DNA from: Bizionia sp.
GTDB taxonomy: Bacteria; Bacteroidota; Bacteroidia; Flavobacteriales; Flavobacteriaceae
NCBI GenBank assembly: GCA_020631395.1
Contig: JAHDHI010000001.1
Coordinates: forward strand, 1-64,000
DNA: 64,000 nt
Reading direction: 5' to 3'
This document shows positions 9,144 through 18,296 of the stretch, piece after piece. Position 1 is the first letter of the stretch, and each line of letters opens with the position of its first letter. The translations under genes were made by a program, and so were the position numbers. The notes beneath the pieces are model-generated. The model was not told where the DNA came from and did no database searches. It worked only from the letters and a program-made list of their open reading frames with translations.

Positions 9144-11795
9144 TTATTTTTTAATAATTCTAAAAGTTTCTTCGCTGTTATTAATACTTGCCTTTACAAA
9201 ATAAACACCATTGTTTAAATCTGAAAGATCTAATTGGTAGTTGTTCAAACCAGGAGTTGCCACCTTTACGGTTTGCCCTAAAGCATTGATTACCGTTAAA
9301 CCATTGATACGACTTTTTGCTGAAACATTTAAAACATTTTCTACTGGATTAGGGTAAAAAGCAAAGCTTTTTTCATATTCTAAATCTCCAACATTTAAGG
9401 TTGTGTAGGTTAGCACTTTAAAATTATCGATGAAAAAGTCATAATCTTGTGGATCATTTACAGTTCCGTCACTAGCCCAAAAGGCGAATTTGGTCGTAGA
9501 AGAGGTATAACCCGCTAAATCATATGTCTTGGTTTCTCCCAAGTAGGAAGGTGTGTTCGACGTATTGAATGTTTCCAAATTAATCCAATTCACCCCATTG
9601 TCATTGGAAATCAAGACCTGTACCTCATCATCACTTCCCATGTTCAATTGATTAGTTGTATTCCATTCTGTAACGCCTACATCGAAAACCAAACCATAAT
9701 CTCCAGCAGACAAATCAAATACGGGAGAAATCAACCAATCTTTTCGTCCAGTATTATACAAATTTATTTTTGCAGCCCCAGCAGAGCCTACATTTAAAAA
9801 ACCATCACTTGTCCAACTACCTTCCTGTTCATTAGGTCCTTCTGCTATACTTGTACCATTCCCCTCTGTCCAACAGGATCCAGCACCATAAACCTGAAAG
9901 TCATATTCATACTCCGGTACAAAAACATCACATTTCGTTCTAAAGAAATAGGGTCCGGACCACGAGCTATAACTTCCTCCTCCACAATTGGTCCTCACAT
10001 AAAATTCGTAACCTGTATTTGGAACCAACGATGTTGAGGTATGAGTAATTGCCCCCCCTGTGGATGTTCCTGCTCCTGCAGGTGTACCAGATCCAGAAGT
10101 CTGTAGCACAACTTCCCAATCTGTCTCTGATCCTGTTACCGCAGCCCAACCTAGCACCGCACTTGTATTTGTAATGGCCGATGTCGTCAATATGCCTGGC
10201 TCATGACAAGCAGGTATCGATCTTACATTGAAGTTATCCACAAAAAAGTCATATTGCTCTGAGTCAATGACAGTTCCTTCATTGACCCAAAAGGCAAATT
10301 TTGTCGTAGAAGAAGTATAAGCAGCCAAGTTATATACTTCGACCTGACCTGAATGTGATGGTGCGTTCGTTACGTTAAATGTTTCTAAGTTGATCCAGCT
10401 TGCTCCATCGTCGTTGGATATCAATACCTGAATCTCATCGTCGCTACCCATGCTCGAAGAATTGGTCGTCCCAAATTCAGTAAGTCCAACATCATATCTT
10501 AGTTCATAACCTCCGGTAGACAAATCAAACGTAGGGGAAACCAACCAATCTCTATCTCCAATGCCACTAATGGTTATTTTCGCTGCTCTTGAACCATATT
10601 CATTTAAAAAGTCACCAGTTGTCCAATTTCCATTTTGTTCATTTGGTTCATCTCCTACAAATGTATCATTTCCTTCAGCCCAACAAAAATCAAAACTATA
10701 AGACGGAAAGCTGTACGTATACTCTGGTACGAAAGCACCACATTTTGTTCTAAAGAAATATGGTCCGGCCCAAGAACTATAATTCCCTTCTCCACAATTG
10801 GTCCTTACATAACATTCGTAATTTGTATTTGAAACCAATGATGTAGCGGCATAGGAATTTGTTCCTGTTACAGCTGTTCCTGCTCCCGTAGGCACACCAG
10901 AGGAATTAGGCTGAACTACAATTTCCCAATCTGTTTCCATACCAGTTACCAAATCCCAGCCAATTACTGCACTGGCAATAGTAACATCGGTTGCAGTCAA
11001 AGACTCTGGCTCAATGCACACTTCATTGGTAACCGAAAAATTATCGATGAAAAAATCATAATCTTCCGAATCATTTATAGTTCCATCGCTAGCCCAAAAA
11101 GCGAATATGGTTGAAGAAGAGGTATAGGCAGATAGATCATATATCTTTTCCTCTCCTAAATTAGAGGGGAGATTCCACGCATTGAATGTTTCCAAATTAA
11201 TCCAACTTGCTCCATCATCGTTGGATATTAATACTTGTACCTCATCATCACTACCCATATTTGAATAATTAGTTTCATTCCATTTAACAACTCCCACATC
11301 GAAAACTAAAAAATAATTCCCTGCAGACAAATCGAATGTAGGTGAAACCAACCAATCTTTCTGTCCAGCAGAATACAAATTTATTTTTGCAGCCCCAACA
11401 GAACCCGAGTTCAAAAAGCCATCGCTGGCCCAACTACCATCCTGACCATTAAACCCTTCTGTTATGGTAGTATTGTCTCCTTCTGCCCAGCAGTCATCAA
11501 TATAGTTGGAAAAATCAAAATCATAGTTAGGTACAATGGTTTCACAATTTGAAAACATCTTATAATATAGTCCCAATGAATCAGAAAATTTGTGATTATC
11601 TGCATCATTGCCAATTTCTTTAAAAAAATTCCTTTTTTTGGAAAACAATGGAGCTAGATCTGTTTCAGCAGTTGAGCCACTTGTCTCCAATTTCCCTTTT
11701 GATTCAATATAGACATTTGATAAATTGTGGTGTGCAATCGATTTAGAGATTCCAAACAACACAACAATTAATACTAGAAATACTTTTTTTTTCAT
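9144..11795 (-). CDS. T9SS-exported protein with three MAM-like/anchor-J and two Fn3 domains
   Basis: An 883-residue secreted protein. Residues 1-21 are a signal peptide (MKKKVFLVLIVVLFGISKSIA). Three homologous beta-sandwich units (about 75-255, 355-530 and 630-795) share the pattern CWAEGN, DWLVSPTFDLSAG, DDEVQVLISNDDGASWINLE and DYDFFIDNF, as in the choice-of-anchor J / MAM-like fold. Two fibronectin type III domains follow units 1 and 2 (WEIVVQ, CYVRTNCG, GPYFFRTKC). The last 75 residues are a T9SS type A sorting domain (FAFYPNPVENVLNVSA, ending FRIIKK). It is probably an outer-membrane-attached adhesin or binding protein without an enzymatic domain. The unit repeats arose by internal duplication. 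Confidence 0.85.
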   Translation of the reverse strand: MKKKVFLVLIVVLFGISKSIAHHNLSNVYIESKGKLETSGSTAETDLAPLFSKKRNFFKEIGNDADNHKFSDSLGLYYKMFSNCETIVPNYDFDFSNYIDDCWAEGDNTTITEGFNGQDGSWASDGFLNSGSVGAAKINLYSAGQKDWLVSPTFDLSAGNYFLVFDVGVVKWNETNYSNMGSDDEVQVLISNDDGASWINLETFNAWNLPSNLGEEKIYDLSAYTSSSTIFAFWASDGTINDSEDYDFFIDNFSVTNEVCIEPESLTATDVTIASAVIGWDLVTGMETDWEIVVQPNSSGVPTGAGTAVTGTNSYAATSLVSNTNYECYVRTNCGEGNYSSWAGPYFFRTKCGAFVPEYTYSFPSYSFDFCWAEGNDTFVGDEPNEQNGNWTTGDFLNEYGSRAAKITISGIGDRDWLVSPTFDLSTGGYELRYDVGLTEFGTTNSSSMGSDDEIQVLISNDDGASWINLETFNVTNAPSHSGQVEVYNLAAYTSSTTKFAFWVNEGTVIDSEQYDFFVDNFNVRSIPACHEPGILTTSAITNTSAVLGWAAVTGSETDWEVVLQTSGSGTPAGAGTSTGGAITHTSTSLVPNTGYEFYVRTNCGGGSYSSWSGPYFFRTKCDVFVPEYEYDFQVYGAGSCWTEGNGTSIAEGPNEQEGSWTSDGFLNVGSAGAAKINLYNTGRKDWLISPVFDLSAGDYGLVFDVGVTEWNTTNQLNMGSDDEVQVLISNDNGVNWINLETFNTSNTPSYLGETKTYDLAGYTSSTTKFAFWASDGTVNDPQDYDFFIDNFKVLTYTTLNVGDLEYEKSFAFYPNPVENVLNVSAKSRINGLTVINALGQTVKVATPGLNNYQLDLSDLNNGVYFVKASINNSEETFRIIKK

Positions 11796-12248
11796 TATTT
11801 TTTATTTGTTAAAACTTATGAGTTTTGTTTTTTAACATTATTATGAGCAGACAACTATTTTATGAATAGACAAGGGTTTCCGTAATAATTCCTACAAGTT
11901 TCCCTTAACGAGAAATAGTTTGTAAAAAACAGTAATGGTAATTTTTTTTTCATGGATATTTAGATGTTAAATTTATAATTTTGGGCAAAACTATGTACTT
12001 AACTTTCATCATGCCTCACCCAAAAAGGGTGATTTCTCAATCTATATAATATAATTCCCTCACCCTTAGCATTACCATCATAGGAAAAACAATCGAAGTA
12101 CCGTGCTCTATGCCAAAAGACATTTTTTGAATGGAATCCAACAATTGAAAATAGTCTAAAGACATCTCCATTCTCACTTCAATCTTCAAAAAAAAAAGTT
12201 AGACTATTTTTTTTAATAGTATTACTTTCATTATATTTGTTTCAACAT
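11796..12248. other. divergent intergenic region
   Basis: About 450 bp between the T9SS protein (minus) and the TetR gene (plus). It must hold both promoters; the TetR side is described separately. The central part (about 11880-12180) shows no ORF, hairpin or repeat that I could support. Confidence 0.5.
12203..12239 (+). promoter_or_regulatory. promoter and candidate operator of the TetR gene
   Basis: A perfect -7 box TATATTTG is at 12232-12239, predicting transcription from about 12245, only a few bases before the ATG at 12249, so the mRNA would be nearly leaderless. Just upstream is an inverted repeat ACTATT-N6-AATAGT (12203-12220) covering the -33 region, where a TetR dimer would block transcription. 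Autoregulation is an inference from position. Confidence 0.45.
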
Positions 12249-12917
12249 ATGAGAAATTTGCAAATAAAAATAACGATTGGACCAGAGCATTACATTAAAA
12301 ACCCCGAGTTTACAAGCTTGGGTAAAAATATTGTAAGCAAAAGCATTGAGATGATTGACGAATTAGGTTTTGAAAGTTTTACTTTCAAAAAACTAGGTAC
12401 AGTCATTGGTTCCAACGAAAGTTCCATCTATCGTTATTTTGAAAGCAAGCACTCCTTGCTGGTATATTTAATAAGTTGGTATTGGAGTTGGATTGAATAT
12501 AAATTAGTCTTTTCCACTATGAATGTAGATGATCCCAAAATAAGACTATCGACTTGTCTATCCATATTGACAGAAGATATTCATGAAGACAATTCGATCT
12601 CGTTCATAAATGAAGTTCTGCTTCATAAGATAATCATTGCAGAATCTTCCAAGGCATATCACACCAAAGACATAGACAAGGAAAATGAAAAGGGTTACTA
12701 CAAAACCTATAAACGAGTGGTACATCGTGTTGGAAAAATCGTACTTGAAATAAACCCAGAATTTGAGTTCCCCAATATGCTTGTATCTACTGTAATTGAA
12801 GGTGCACATCATCAACGTTATTTCTCTAAACATCTACCTTCGCTTACCGATGTGGAGGAAGGGAAGAACAACATTGTTAGATTTTACAAGGATTTGGTAT
12901 TCAAAACTATAAAATGA
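12249..12917 (+). CDS. TetR family transcriptional regulator
   Basis: A 222-residue regulator. The N-terminal HTH (about 25-75) reads IVSKSIEMIDELGFESFTFK, then IGSNESSIYRYFESKHSLL, the normal TetR recognition helix and its YRYF signature. The C-terminal ligand domain is helical and not classifiable. The frame opens at a TTG at 12237, but that codon overlaps the -7 box, so I choose the ATG at 12249. Its stop overlaps the next start (ATGA at 12914). It heads the ABC-HlyD-TolC export genes and probably represses them and itself until a substrate binds. Confidence 0.85.
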   Translation: MRNLQIKITIGPEHYIKNPEFTSLGKNIVSKSIEMIDELGFESFTFKKLGTVIGSNESSIYRYFESKHSLLVYLISWYWSWIEYKLVFSTMNVDDPKIRLSTCLSILTEDIHEDNSISFINEVLLHKIIIAESSKAYHTKDIDKENEKGYYKTYKRVVHRVGKIVLEINPEFEFPNMLVSTVIEGAHHQRYFSKHLPSLTDVEEGKNNIVRFYKDLVFKTIK

Positions 12918-13240
12918 ACCTAGAAAGCAACACAATGACAATATGCTTCAAACATCTCACTTTCGTGCTGATGTTTTTGGCCTTGGTTACCCCACAATTA
13001 AATGAAACTGTGGCATTCCTTTCGAATTCCAACCACGAATTGACCAAGGCCGAAGGAGAAAAAGGGGCAGACGAAAAAGAAAAGCAAGTAAATGAAGAAG
13101 AGAAGATAGAATTGCAAATCGTTGCCTCCTCCCCTTGCCTCTATTGTTTTGATGATCGCAGTGCTTTGTATGGCCATCTTGCTGCCTTGCACGACAACTT
13201 GTATTCGGAAATCAACATTCCACCACCTGAATTCATTTAA
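12914..13240 (+). CDS. small exported protein of unknown function, translationally coupled to tetR
   Basis: A 108-residue protein whose start overlaps the TetR stop by 4 bp. A hydrophobic segment at residues 11-33 suggests a signal peptide; an alternative start at Met8 (12935) would give a shorter n-region. A very charged Glu/Lys stretch follows (about 45-68), then a short C-terminal part with a CLYC pair (PCLYCFDD) and a PPPEF end. No family is recognised. Being inside the export operon, it may be an accessory periplasmic piece of the pump, perhaps metal- or thiol-dependent because of the CxxC. Confidence 0.55.
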   Translation: MNLESNTMTICFKHLTFVLMFLALVTPQLNETVAFLSNSNHELTKAEGEKGADEKEKQVNEEEKIELQIVASSPCLYCFDDRSALYGHLAALHDNLYSEINIPPPEFI

Positions 13241-13372
13241 AGTGAGGCTCGTGCCTTCACGCCAAACTCACAATTGCAACCCAAACATCTCATCGTTCCA
13301 TAAGGTAGGCATATGCCTCCCCATGGACATCAATGCCCAATTTAATAGAAATCCGACTTTTCGGTCATTACA

Positions 13373-15046
13373 ATGAAAGAAATCACATCCCCTTGGAAAC
13401 GCTTTACAAGCTTGCTCCAATTAGATAGAAAAGACATTCGTCAAATCTTCTACTATGCCATATTCGCTGGCCTCGTGGCCTTGACATTGCCACTTGGAAT
13501 ACAGGCCATCATCAACCTCCTACAAAGTGCTCAAGTCTCCACATCCTGGATAGTACTTGTCGTATTGGTAACTCTTGGTGTTGCCTTTCAAGGCCTATTG
13601 CAATTGATGCAGATACGCATCTTGGAAAATATGCAACAAAAGATATTTACAAGAGCCTCCTTCGAATTTGCCTATCGTTTTCCAAAGATAAAAATAGAAG
13701 AACTACGTAACTACTACCCCCCAGAATTGGCAAATCGCTTCTTCGATGTGCTGACCATCCAAAAAGGATTGCCAAAGATATTGATTGATTTTCCTGCCTC
13801 AGCCTTGCAAATCATATTCGGGCTGATGCTACTCTCATTCTATCACCCATTTTTCATAATCTATGGGTTCTTGCTGGTCTTGCTCATATATATACTATTC
13901 AAATTTACAGCAAAGAAAGGATTAGAAACCAGTCTCGTCGAATCCAAAAACAAATACAAGGTAGCCCATTGGATTCAAGAAATCTCACGCTCACTCATAA
14001 GCTTCAAGCTATCTGGAGCCACAAACTTGGCAATGAAAAGGAACGACGACCTGACGACGAACTACTTGGAAGCTCGTGAAAATCATTTCAAGGTTTTGGT
14101 GTTTCAATTCATTCAGCTCATCGGCTTCAAAGTTTTGGTTACAATGGGACTCCTTATCATTGGCGGTTTGCTCGTGCTTAACCAAAAAATGAACATTGGA
14201 CAATTCGTTGCTGCAGAAATAATCATCCTCTTGGTATTGAGTTCAGTCGAGAAACTCATAAAAGGTCTGGAATCCTTTTATGACGTGTTAACCTCTCTTG
14301 AAAAGATAGGACAGGTGGTAGATAAAAAGTTAGAACCACAGAACGGTGAAGACCCTTTTGAAAATACAACCGAATTACGCATAGAACTCAACAACCTGAA
14401 ATACATCACGCCTGAAGACCAAGAAATATTGAGCAACATCAATTTCAACATAGAAAACAAGGACAGAATACTCTTCGAAGGAGCTTCCGGTTCTGGAAAG
14501 ACGACGGTATTGAAGATAATCTCTGGACTCCTAACGCCCTCCAAAGGTGATTTGTACGTCAACGATGTCTCCATGAAGGGCATCTGGCTCAATGGATATC
14601 GTGCTCATGTGGGGCAAGTACTTCCCTCCCAACTTCCATTTGAGGATACCATACTCGAAAACATAACCTTTGGCAGAAAGGACATCTCGCAAGAGCACCT
14701 TCGTATCGTACTCAAAGAGCTTGGCCTGCTTGCTTTCATTAAGGATCAACCCAACGGAATAAATACGGTACTTTACCCTGAGGGTCAGCAAATTCCGTTT
14801 ACGGTATCCAAACGCATAGTATTGGCCAGGGCCATCATCCACAATCCTAAGTTACTCTTGTTGAAAGATCCATTGGAGCATTTTGAAAAAGAGGAAACTG
14901 AACGAATAATCAAGTATTTGACTGCTCCCGAAAGACCTTGGGCCTTGATAGTCTCCAGTCGAAATGCCTTATGGAGAAACCATTGCAACCAAACCATAGA
15001 AATTATGGGAGGAAGAATAACTTCTAAAGACAAGAACAATGCTTAA
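13373..15046 (+). CDS. ABC exporter (membrane + ATPase domains) with degenerate ATPase motifs
   Basis: A 557-residue half-transporter. Residues 1-330 form the transmembrane domain of about six helices; about 340-557 is the nucleotide-binding domain. Walker A is intact (GASGSGKT, 370-377). The signature position, normally LSGGQ, reads IPFTV (474-478), though the following RIVLARA is kept. Walker B reads LLLLKD (494-499), where the Mg-binding Asp and catalytic Glu should stand. The H-loop position reads SSR (528-530), with no His. Such an ATPase should bind ATP but hydrolyse it poorly. It resembles type I secretion or bacteriocin-type ABC proteins without a peptidase domain. The next gene overlaps by 8 bp. 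Confidence 0.8.
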   Translation: MKEITSPWKRFTSLLQLDRKDIRQIFYYAIFAGLVALTLPLGIQAIINLLQSAQVSTSWIVLVVLVTLGVAFQGLLQLMQIRILENMQQKIFTRASFEFAYRFPKIKIEELRNYYPPELANRFFDVLTIQKGLPKILIDFPASALQIIFGLMLLSFYHPFFIIYGFLLVLLIYILFKFTAKKGLETSLVESKNKYKVAHWIQEISRSLISFKLSGATNLAMKRNDDLTTNYLEARENHFKVLVFQFIQLIGFKVLVTMGLLIIGGLLVLNQKMNIGQFVAAEIIILLVLSSVEKLIKGLESFYDVLTSLEKIGQVVDKKLEPQNGEDPFENTTELRIELNNLKYITPEDQEILSNINFNIENKDRILFEGASGSGKTTVLKIISGLLTPSKGDLYVNDVSMKGIWLNGYRAHVGQVLPSQLPFEDTILENITFGRKDISQEHLRIVLKELGLLAFIKDQPNGINTVLYPEGQQIPFTVSKRIVLARAIIHNPKLLLLKDPLEHFEKEETERIIKYLTAPERPWALIVSSRNALWRNHCNQTIEIMGGRITSKDKNNA

Positions 15047-16391
15047 CATATCACAAAACCCGTTAAACAAGAAGGTATCACTTGAAGAATACAATGCCTA
15101 CGAAAAGGTATTCATCTCCAAGCACAACAAGTTCTTCAATCGCTTCTTGGGCATATTTGCCTTAATGCTAATCATCATACTATTCCTTCCATGGACTCAA
15201 AATGTGAGTGGGAATGGCTATGTGACCACACTCGCACCAGATCAGAGACCACAAACAATACAATCACCCATTCCTGGTCGAATCGAAAGATGGTATGTGA
15301 AAGAGGGTGATCATGTAACCAAAGGTGACACCATTCTCTTCATCTCAGAGATCAAGACCGAATATCAAGATCCTCGTCTCGTGGAACGAACCAACCAACA
15401 ACGTGATGCAAAAAGTCGCTCAGTAATTTCTTATCGCGATAAAATAAAAGCACTGGAAGGGCAAATCGCTGCTTTGGTTGGAGAACGAACATTGAAGCTC
15501 TCGCAAGCCGAGAACAAATTAAAGCAATCTCGCTTCAAGGTGAAAAGCGATAGCATAGACCTCCTAGCTGCCAAGACGAATCTCGACATTGCTCAAAAAA
15601 AGTATGATCGTACTTCCATACTCCAAGCTGAAGGGTTGAAAGCTGTAACCGATGTCGAAGACAAACGCTTGAAATTGCAAGAGACACAAGCAAAGCTAAT
15701 TTCACAAGAAAACAAATTGTTGGCAAGCAGAAATGCCATAATGAATGCCGAATTGGAAATTAATCGCATCATGGCGGAATATGCCAACAAAATAGAAAAA
15801 TCGAGAAGCGATCGCTTCAGTGCAGCATCCAACCAGTTTGAAGCAGAAGCTCAAGTATCCAAGTTAGACAATCAATCCTCCAACTATGAAATACGCAATG
15901 CCATGTATTACATTACTGCCCCACAGGATGGTTACATAAACAGAGCCATAAAAGGTGGTATAGGAGAAACATTCAAGGAAGGCGAGAAAATAGTCGGCAT
16001 AATGCCAGCAAACTACGATCTCGCCGTAGAAACCTATGTGGCTCCCATAGATTTGCCGTTGATGCATCTTGGAGAAAACGTACGCATTCAATTCGATGGT
16101 TGGCCAGCCATTTTCTTCAGCGGTTGGCCAAACGCCTCATTTGGAACATATGCAGGAAAGGTAGTCGCCATAGAACGATTCATTAGCGACAATGGGAAAT
16201 TCAGAATCCTCATCGCTCCAGATGAAAATGAAAATCCATGGCCAGAAAATGTACGAGTTGGTTCTGGAGCATACACCATCGCACTGCTGGAAGATGTTTC
16301 CATTTGGTACGAACTATGGAGACGACTAAATGGTTTTCCTCCCAACTATTACACTCCAAACAATAAAATATTAGACAAAAACAAAAAATAA
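15039..16391 (+). CDS. HlyD family membrane fusion protein
   Basis: A 450-residue periplasmic adaptor. One transmembrane helix near 38-56 (FALMLIIILFLPWTQ) anchors it in the inner membrane. A biotinyl-lipoyl-like half (GRIERWYVKEGDHVTKGDTI, about 85-105) is followed by a long coiled-coil hairpin (about 125-285), the second lipoyl half (YITAPQDGYINRAIKGGIGE) and a beta-barrel. It links the ABC protein to the TolC-type channel encoded on either side, with an 8-bp overlap before and no gap after. Confidence 0.9.
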   Translation: MLNISQNPLNKKVSLEEYNAYEKVFISKHNKFFNRFLGIFALMLIIILFLPWTQNVSGNGYVTTLAPDQRPQTIQSPIPGRIERWYVKEGDHVTKGDTILFISEIKTEYQDPRLVERTNQQRDAKSRSVISYRDKIKALEGQIAALVGERTLKLSQAENKLKQSRFKVKSDSIDLLAAKTNLDIAQKKYDRTSILQAEGLKAVTDVEDKRLKLQETQAKLISQENKLLASRNAIMNAELEINRIMAEYANKIEKSRSDRFSAASNQFEAEAQVSKLDNQSSNYEIRNAMYYITAPQDGYINRAIKGGIGETFKEGEKIVGIMPANYDLAVETYVAPIDLPLMHLGENVRIQFDGWPAIFFSGWPNASFGTYAGKVVAIERFISDNGKFRILIAPDENENPWPENVRVGSGAYTIALLEDVSIWYELWRRLNGFPPNYYTPNNKILDKNKK

Positions 16392-17804
16392 ATGACAGCA
16401 ATCCACAAATGCATAATCATCCTCTTTTCATTTATTTGCGTAAAAACCGCGTGGACACAAACCTCTGTAGTCACAGCAGAGAGTATGCTATCCTTCGAAG
16501 AGTATCTAGGTTATGTCAAAAAACACCATCCTCTTATAAAGCAAGCCGAACTCACATTGAGCGTCGGAGAAGCCAATTTGTTAAAGGCACGTGGCGGCTT
16601 CGATCCAAAGATCGAAGTGGATTATGATCGTAAGACATTCAAAGATACCGAATATTACGATCAACTCCGTGCAACATTCAAGATACCAACATGGTACGGC
16701 ATCGAATTCAAGGCAGAATTTGAAGAAAACACAGGTGATTTTATAAACCCCAACCTTACTGTCCCAAAAGATGGACTGTATGCAGCAGGCGTCTCATTCT
16801 CGTTGGCACGAGGTTTCTTGATTAACGAACGTATGGCCTCACTTAAAAAAGCACGTTTTTTCAAAGAACAGACCAAGGCAGATAGAGACTTGCTAGTAAA
16901 CAACCTACTGTTCGATGCCAGCAAAGCATATCTTGCTTGGGTTGAAACCACGAACGAGCAGTTCATACTTGAAACCTTCTTGGAAAATGCCTCCACGAGA
17001 ATCAAAGCCGTACAACGTAGTGTAGATGAAGGCGACAAAGCTGCCATAGACATCACCGAAGCACGCATCACATTGCAAAACAGACAACTCGACCTTGAAG
17101 CAGTGGTTCTAAAAAGAAGGAAAGCCGCATTGGTTGCCAGCAATTTCCTATGGCTTGATGACATCCCAATGGAAATACGAGACAATGTGACTCCGGCATT
17201 GCCTGAATATTCAATCCTTGAAGCATCATTGTTACTTGATGCCCCCTCCAAGTTATTGGAAAATCATCCAAAAATATTGAGCCTCGATGCAAAAATAAAT
17301 GGCTTGACCATAGACAAAAGACTGAAAAATAACAAGCTATTGCCCAAACTGAATCTAAAATACAATTTCCTATCGCCAGACATTGACCAAGTAGATACAT
17401 TCAACACGACAAATTACAAGGCTTCCGTGGACTTCAGTCTACCACTCTTTCTACGCAAGGAACGCGGCGATGCAAAACTCGCCAAATTGAAATTGCAAGA
17501 TGCCAATTTCGAACGGTCTTCCTTGACATTGACCATTAGAAACAAGATTACTGCTGCGAATGCCGAAATCGAATCTCTGGACATTCAAAACGAATTGATA
17601 AGAACCATCGTGAAAGACTACAAGATTCTGGTGAAAGCAGAAGAACGCAAGTTCCTTTTGGGAGAAAGCTCCTTGTTCTTGATAAATTCTAGGGAGCAAA
17701 AACTAATAGATGCAAGACTCAAAGAAAACAAACTGACAATAAAGCAACTAAGCGCCTTGTTAAAATTATACAATGCAATGGGAATTGTCGAACCAAACCA
17801 ATGA
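16392..17804 (+). CDS. TolC family outer membrane channel
   Basis: A 470-residue outer-membrane efflux protein with a signal peptide at 1-23 (ending AWTQ). The rest is the expected repeat of long amphipathic helices and short beta stretches (SFEEYLGYVKKHHPLIKQAE; LGESSLFLINSREQKLIDAR near the end). It starts on the base after the HlyD stop. With the ABC and HlyD proteins it completes a tripartite exporter from cytoplasm to outside. The substrate is unknown; no peptide precursor with a double-glycine leader was seen beside it. Confidence 0.9.
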   Translation: MTAIHKCIIILFSFICVKTAWTQTSVVTAESMLSFEEYLGYVKKHHPLIKQAELTLSVGEANLLKARGGFDPKIEVDYDRKTFKDTEYYDQLRATFKIPTWYGIEFKAEFEENTGDFINPNLTVPKDGLYAAGVSFSLARGFLINERMASLKKARFFKEQTKADRDLLVNNLLFDASKAYLAWVETTNEQFILETFLENASTRIKAVQRSVDEGDKAAIDITEARITLQNRQLDLEAVVLKRRKAALVASNFLWLDDIPMEIRDNVTPALPEYSILEASLLLDAPSKLLENHPKILSLDAKINGLTIDKRLKNNKLLPKLNLKYNFLSPDIDQVDTFNTTNYKASVDFSLPLFLRKERGDAKLAKLKLQDANFERSSLTLTIRNKITAANAEIESLDIQNELIRTIVKDYKILVKAEERKFLLGESSLFLINSREQKLIDARLKENKLTIKQLSALLKLYNAMGIVEPNQ

Positions 17805-17967
17805 CAGATTAAATAAAGCAGATGCAATGAAATCTACATTTATACATGGATTGAAAAGATCTAACAATTTGGATGCATTGTCAATAAATTAAATATTTAG
17901 TTCCAACACATTGCTTTCATTGGATAGTCATAAGAATGAAAAATATATTTTTACAAAAGGAGTATAA

Positions 17968-18180
17968 TCACTCTACTAGCATTCCATAGCCTTTGCTTTT
18001 CAACTCTTCCCGCAAGCCTTCCAATGCATTGTGCGTCGTATAGACTAAGGTTGCCTTTATTTCCATTGTACCAATCATCACATCAGAGATTCCGCTCAAA
18101 CATTTCATACAGTCAACCAGTTCTTTTTTGCATACCCCTTCATTTCTGGTAACAAGAGTCACTTTCGCTTTCATATTCAA
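17968..18180 (-). CDS. HMA-like small protein lacking the usual CxxC site
   Basis: A 70-residue protein whose pattern fits the beta-alpha-beta-beta-alpha-beta ferredoxin fold of heavy-metal-associated domains (KVTLVTRNEGV, LSGISDVMIG, KATLVYTTHNALEGL, LKSKGYGMLVE). The metal loop normally reads GMxCxxC; here it is EGVCKKELVDCMKC, with a CxxC placed later in the helix. The start could be Met1 or Met3. It diverges from the universal stress protein gene across a shared Fnr-type box, so it is probably also induced at low oxygen. A copper-handling role beside the cbb3 assembly genes is an inference. Confidence 0.65.
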   Translation of the reverse strand: MNMKAKVTLVTRNEGVCKKELVDCMKCLSGISDVMIGTMEIKATLVYTTHNALEGLREELKSKGYGMLVE

Positions 18181-18224
18181 GAATATTTAGATGTAAACAT
18201 AGGCAAATGAAAAAAATCACTAGA

Positions 18225-18236
18225 TGACTTTTGTCA
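18225..18236. promoter_or_regulatory. Fnr/Crp-type box TGACTTTTGTCA, bidirectional
   Basis: Perfect TGAC-N4-GTCA dyad. Its centre (18230.5) is 29.5 bp from the first base of TAATTTTG (18260-18267, plus), the -7 box of the stress-protein gene, which puts it near -42 (a class II activator position). On the minus strand at exactly the same distance is TATGTTTA (18201-18194), a one-mismatch -7 box for the HMA-like gene. One dimer could serve both promoters. Confidence 0.7.
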
Positions 18237-18296
18237 CCATAATAAAAAAACATACTCCTTAATTTTGAACTGTATTAACAACTAAATCCCAATACG

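Noticed and set aside
16661-17251. A 196-codon minus-strand open frame within the TolC gene
   Set aside because: Shadow of the real gene; Ser/Ala/Leu-rich with no family features.
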